A program made the translations under genes and the position numbers. A stretch of DNA of 8,508 nucleotides from Lachnoclostridium sp. UBA7097 (GTDB taxonomy: Bacteria; Bacillota; Clostridia; Lachnospirales; Lachnospiraceae): contig DKYP01000107.1 in NCBI GenBank assembly GCA_002499945.1, positions 1-8,508 of the forward strand, given 5' to 3'. Shown here one piece after another: positions 6,084 to 8,508 of this stretch. How positions within the stretch are numbered: the first letter of the stretch is position 1; each line of letters opens with the position of its first letter. The notes under the pieces were generated by a model. The model did not search any database. It was not told where the DNA came from and worked only from the letters and a program-made list of their open reading frames with translations.

Positions 6084-7475
6084 ATGGAAATTCCAAGAAT
6101 TATGATAGCCGCAGGCTCAAGTGGAAGTGGCAAGACAACTATTACGTGCGGGCTTTTGCAGGCGTTAAAAAACCGTGGTTTAAGTGCAGCTTCTTTTAAG
6201 TGCGGGCCGGATTATATAGACCCGGCGTTCCATAAAACCATATTTGGCACTCCGTCTAAAAACCTTGATACATTTTTTACAGACCATTGCACTGTGCGTT
6301 ATCTTATGGCAGAAACAGCCGTACATGCAGATATTTCTGTTATAGAGGGCGTAATGGGATATTATGATGGTGCGGGAATTAAAACATATATGGCATCTTC
6401 ATATGAACTTGCAGATGTTACAAATACGCCGGTTATATTTATTGTAAATGCACATGGAATGGGACTTTCAGTTATTCCATATATAAAGGGGTTTCTGGAA
6501 TATAAAACTAATTCCGGGATTAAAGCTGTTATATTAAATGGGGTTTCTGGAATGGTATATAATGAACTTAAACCATTAATAGAAGAACTTGGGGTTACTG
6601 CTGCCGGATATCTGCCCAAAATGCCAGAATACCAGTTTGAAAGCAGGCATCTTGGGCTTGTAATGCCTGGTGAAATCCAGAATATAAAGGAGAAGATAAA
6701 AGGGCTTGCACTTAAAATAGAAGAATATATAAATATAGATAAAATACTTTCCATTGCTAAAAGTGCACCCCATATGGAAGTGCAGCCTTTAGAAATACTG
6801 CCAGCCTGCATTCCTGGCAAAGTACGTATAGGTGTTGCAATGGATGAAGCTTTTTGTTTTTATTATGAAGATAACCTAAGGCTTCTTAAAAAACTTGGTG
6901 CGGAGTTAGTGTATTTTTCACCAATGTATGATAAAGAACTGCCAGAAGATATACATGGATGTATATTTGGCGGTGGGTATCCTGAACTTTACCTTGGTAC
7001 TTTAAACAGTAATACTACAATGCTAAATTCAGTAAAGAAAGCACTGGCGGATAAGAAAATGCCCTATATAGCAGAATGTGGCGGATTTTTATATCTCCAT
7101 GAAAGTATGGAGGATATTAAAAAGCACCACAATTATAAACTTGCAGGTGTAATTCCTGCTTCTGCATCATACAAAGGAAAGCTGCAGCATTTTGGGTATA
7201 TAACTTTGTCACCTGCGGAATACACTGGCAGCAGAAGTAGTTATAAAATGGCTGGCGGGCTTAAAGCACATGAATTTCATTATTATGGCAGCACTGATAA
7301 TGGAAACAGTTTTATTGCCAGAAAGCCGTTCCGCAGCATAGAATGGGAATGTATACACCAGCAGAAACAAGGTTTTGCAGGATTTCCACATCTGTATTTT
7401 TATTCAAACCCGGATTTTGCAAGGGAATTTGCGGAAAAATGTTTTGCTTATTCTTTATTATGTAATGACTCCTGA
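6084..7475 (+). CDS. cbiA: cobyrinate a,c-diamide synthase CbiA
   Basis: CbiA uses ATP and glutamine to amidate the a and c acetate side chains of cobyrinic acid, the first amidation after the corrin ring is complete. The 463-residue chain is full length. The N-terminal synthetase domain has the P-loop AAGSSGSGKTT (residues 9-19), FKCGPDYIDPAFH (38-50) and VIEGVMGYYDG (86-96). The C-terminal class-I-like glutaminase domain has FGGGYPELY (295-303), the nucleophile Cys332 in YIAECGGFLYLHE, HEFHYY (396-401) and GFAGFPHLYF (430-439), whose His436 probably completes the catalytic set. The start ATG 6084 follows the cbiJET stop by 16 bp, with GAGGGGGA at 6073-6080. The last 28 bp overlap the 3' end of cbiN on the other strand, and I see no terminator between them. 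Confidence 0.95.
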   Translation: MEIPRIMIAAGSSGSGKTTITCGLLQALKNRGLSAASFKCGPDYIDPAFHKTIFGTPSKNLDTFFTDHCTVRYLMAETAVHADISVIEGVMGYYDGAGIKTYMASSYELADVTNTPVIFIVNAHGMGLSVIPYIKGFLEYKTNSGIKAVILNGVSGMVYNELKPLIEELGVTAAGYLPKMPEYQFESRHLGLVMPGEIQNIKEKIKGLALKIEEYINIDKILSIAKSAPHMEVQPLEILPACIPGKVRIGVAMDEAFCFYYEDNLRLLKKLGAELVYFSPMYDKELPEDIHGCIFGGGYPELYLGTLNSNTTMLNSVKKALADKKMPYIAECGGFLYLHESMEDIKKHHNYKLAGVIPASASYKGKLQHFGYITLSPAEYTGSRSSYKMAGGLKAHEFHYYGSTDNGNSFIARKPFRSIEWECIHQQKQGFAGFPHLYFYSNPDFAREFAEKCFAYSLLCNDS

Positions 7476-7765
7476 TGCTTTCTTTCAACAAGCCTTCCCA
7501 GGCAGAATGCAATAATTCCAACGCCAATCCCTGTCTGTACACAGAAAAGCAGGCTTTCTATTTCGCCAGGAATTTCACCATTAAGGGCCTGTTCAAGTAC
7601 AGGTGTAAACCACGGTTCATATTTTCCTGTTATTTCTTCAACCATTACGCTTCCTGCATCATCTGAACCGCCAAATTCTGCCCCCTTAAGTGCAAAAAGA
7701 GGGACAAATATTATAAGTGCTGCTGCTATAAGAAGTGCTATTGTAACTTTTTTATTTTTACTCAT
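7448..7765 (-). CDS. cbiN: cobalt ECF transporter accessory membrane subunit CbiN
   Basis: CbiN is the small subunit that, with CbiM, forms the substrate-capture part of the CbiMNQO cobalt importer in the cytoplasmic membrane. The 105-residue product has the expected two membrane helices (about residues 6-26 and 70-91) around an extracytoplasmic loop with the family signatures GAEFGGSDDAG (28-38), YEPWFTPVLEQ (49-59) and GEIESLLFCVQTGIGVG (67-83). Its ATG (7763-7765) shares one base with the cbiM stop codon (TAATG arrangement), and a perfect AGGAGG lies inside the end of cbiM, so translation is coupled. The normal successors cbiQ and cbiO do not follow; instead the gene runs 28 bp into the opposite-strand cbiA. 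The C-terminal tail ERKHQESLHNKE is hydrophilic and encoded partly in the overlap. Confidence 0.93.
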   Translation of the reverse strand: MSKNKKVTIALLIAAALIIFVPLFALKGAEFGGSDDAGSVMVEEITGKYEPWFTPVLEQALNGEIPGEIESLLFCVQTGIGVGIIAFCLGRLVERKHQESLHNKE

Positions 7766-8508
7766 TATTTTACTGCCTCCTTTTTAATAAAACCAATTTC
7801 CATAAGTTCCTGTGTGCCATAAGTTTCAAGTGCTATAACTATAAGTACAGTCAGTATTCCTTCAAGTACTGCAAGTGGCAGCTGGGTAGGTGCAAACACG
7901 CCAAGGAATTTAACTGTTGCGGCTGCTATTCCATCTGCTGAATTATGTGCAAGCGCAAGCTGTACACTTGTAATACAATATGTAAATAAATCACCAATGC
8001 TTGCTGCAAGGAATACACCCACAAGCCTGTTTATTTTAAGTTTCTGGCATAATTTATATATGCCAAAGCTTATAAAAGGCCCTGCTATTGCCATAGAAAA
8101 TGTATTGGCGCCAAGTGTTGTTATTCCGCCATGTGCAAGAAGTATTGCCTGGAATATAAGGACTATAATGCCAAGGATACTTACAGCAGAAGGCCCGAAT
8201 AAAATTGCACCAAGCCCTGTTCCTGTCATATGTGAACAGCTTCCTGTAAGGGAAGGTATCTTTAATGAAGAAATAACAAATATAAATGCACCTGACATGG
8301 CAACCAGTGTTATATTCCGGCGGTTGTCCGCAAGGCATTTTTTAATCTTAATAAAGCCTGTAACAAGAAAAGGGATACATATAACACCCCATGCAATACA
8401 ATACCCAAGAGGAAGGTATCCCTCCATAATGTGCATTGCAGAGGCGGCTGTCCCTGTTCCAAATACCGCAGCAAAAAGAACTGCGGCAAAAATACTTCTT
8501 TTTTCTTT
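7765..8508 (-). CDS. cbiM: cobalt ECF transporter substrate-capture protein CbiM (5' partial)
   Basis: CbiM is the membrane S-component-like protein that binds Co2+ for the CbiMNQO importer. The mature region from ATG 8436 reads MHIMEGYLPLGY, then SGAFIFVISSLKIPSLTGSC, SHMTGTGLGAILFGP, LLAHGGITTLGANTFSMAIAGP and ASIGDLFTYCITSVQLALAH, a full CbiM core of 223 residues with several membrane helices. In related NikM/CbiM proteins the metal is held by the N-terminal Met1-His2 and a later His, here His69 in SCSHM. The frame stays open upstream to the window edge: the 24 codons at 8437-8508 read KEKRSIFAAV then LFAAVFGTGTAASA, a basic stretch, a hydrophobic core and an AxA-type cleavage site right before MHI. 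So the true start lies outside the window and the gene encodes a signal peptide, as in Salmonella CbiM. Its promoter or riboswitch would also be outside. Confidence 0.94.
   Translation of the reverse strand, partial: KEKRSIFAAVLFAAVFGTGTAASAMHIMEGYLPLGYCIAWGVICIPFLVTGFIKIKKCLADNRRNITLVAMSGAFIFVISSLKIPSLTGSCSHMTGTGLGAILFGPSAVSILGIIVLIFQAILLAHGGITTLGANTFSMAIAGPFISFGIYKLCQKLKINRLVGVFLAASIGDLFTYCITSVQLALAHNSADGIAAATVKFLGVFAPTQLPLAVLEGILTVLIVIALETYGTQELMEIGFIKKEAVK
7776..7781 (-). promoter_or_regulatory. ribosome binding site of cbiN within the end of cbiM
   Basis: Read on the minus strand, the bases are AGGAGG, a full Shine-Dalgarno match, placed 10 nt before the cbiN ATG and within the final codons of cbiM. 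This supports translational coupling of the two transporter genes. Confidence 0.7.

Noticed and set aside
6362..6820. 152-codon open frame on the minus strand within cbiA
   Set aside because: It runs antisense to the CbiA synthetase domain, with no start signal or family resemblance.
7491..7502. GCCT-TCCC-AGGC stem near the cbiA/cbiN junction as a terminator
   Set aside because: The stem has only four pairs, lies inside cbiN, and is not followed by a U-run on either strand.
7757..7763. A further copy of the operator half-site TTTACTC at the cbiN start codon
   Set aside because: It simply spells the cbiN codons for Ser-Lys after ATG, there is no second arm, and it lies inside an operon.

Overview
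The window looks like a chromosomal segment from an anaerobic, low-GC Firmicute, most likely a gut Lachnospiraceae-type clostridium. The reasons are the AT-rich coding sequence, the purine-rich ribosome binding sites, the frequent TTG starts, and an anaerobic (cobalt-early) cobalamin pathway of the Cbi type. The taxonomic guess is inference from style and protein resemblance, not from a marker gene.

Layout. Positions 1-571 hold a GNAT-family N-acetyltransferase whose 5' end is close to the window edge. Positions 690-1034 encode a small three-helix membrane protein of unknown function. From about 1087 a perfect palindrome and a plausible promoter precede an XRE-type DNA-binding regulator with a long helical, TPR-like C-terminal region (1177-2220). 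This regulator overlaps by 25 bp the start of a compact cobalamin-biosynthesis run on the same strand: cbiG (2196-3329), cbiH (3322-4056), a triple fusion cbiJ-cbiE-cbiT (4061-6067) and cbiA (6084-7475). On the opposite strand, entering from the right edge, lie cbiM (to 7765, 5' end outside the window) and cbiN (7448-7765), two components of a cobalt ECF transporter. The two blocks converge, and the 3' ends of cbiA and cbiN overlap by 28 bp.

How it works together. CbiMN would help bring in cobalt, the metal of the corrin ring. CbiH performs the ring-contracting C17 methylation, CbiG opens the lactone and releases the two-carbon fragment, CbiJ reduces precorrin-6A, CbiT and CbiE complete methylation at C15 and C5, and CbiA amidates the a and c side chains of cobyrinate. 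Several pathway steps are not in the window (chelatase, cbiL, cbiF, cbiD, cbiC, and the cbiQ/cbiO transporter parts), so the locus probably continues to the right or is split.

The points most worth following are: the XRE regulator built into the head of the cbi operon, with no cobalamin riboswitch visible ahead of it; its palindromic candidate operator overlapping a candidate promoter; the CbiJ-E-T fusion; the CbiM signal peptide, which when cleaved exposes the metal-binding Met-His terminus; and the overlapping convergent 3' ends with no visible terminator. There is no gene-free stretch longer than 300 bases, and I see no RNA gene, CRISPR array or mobile element.
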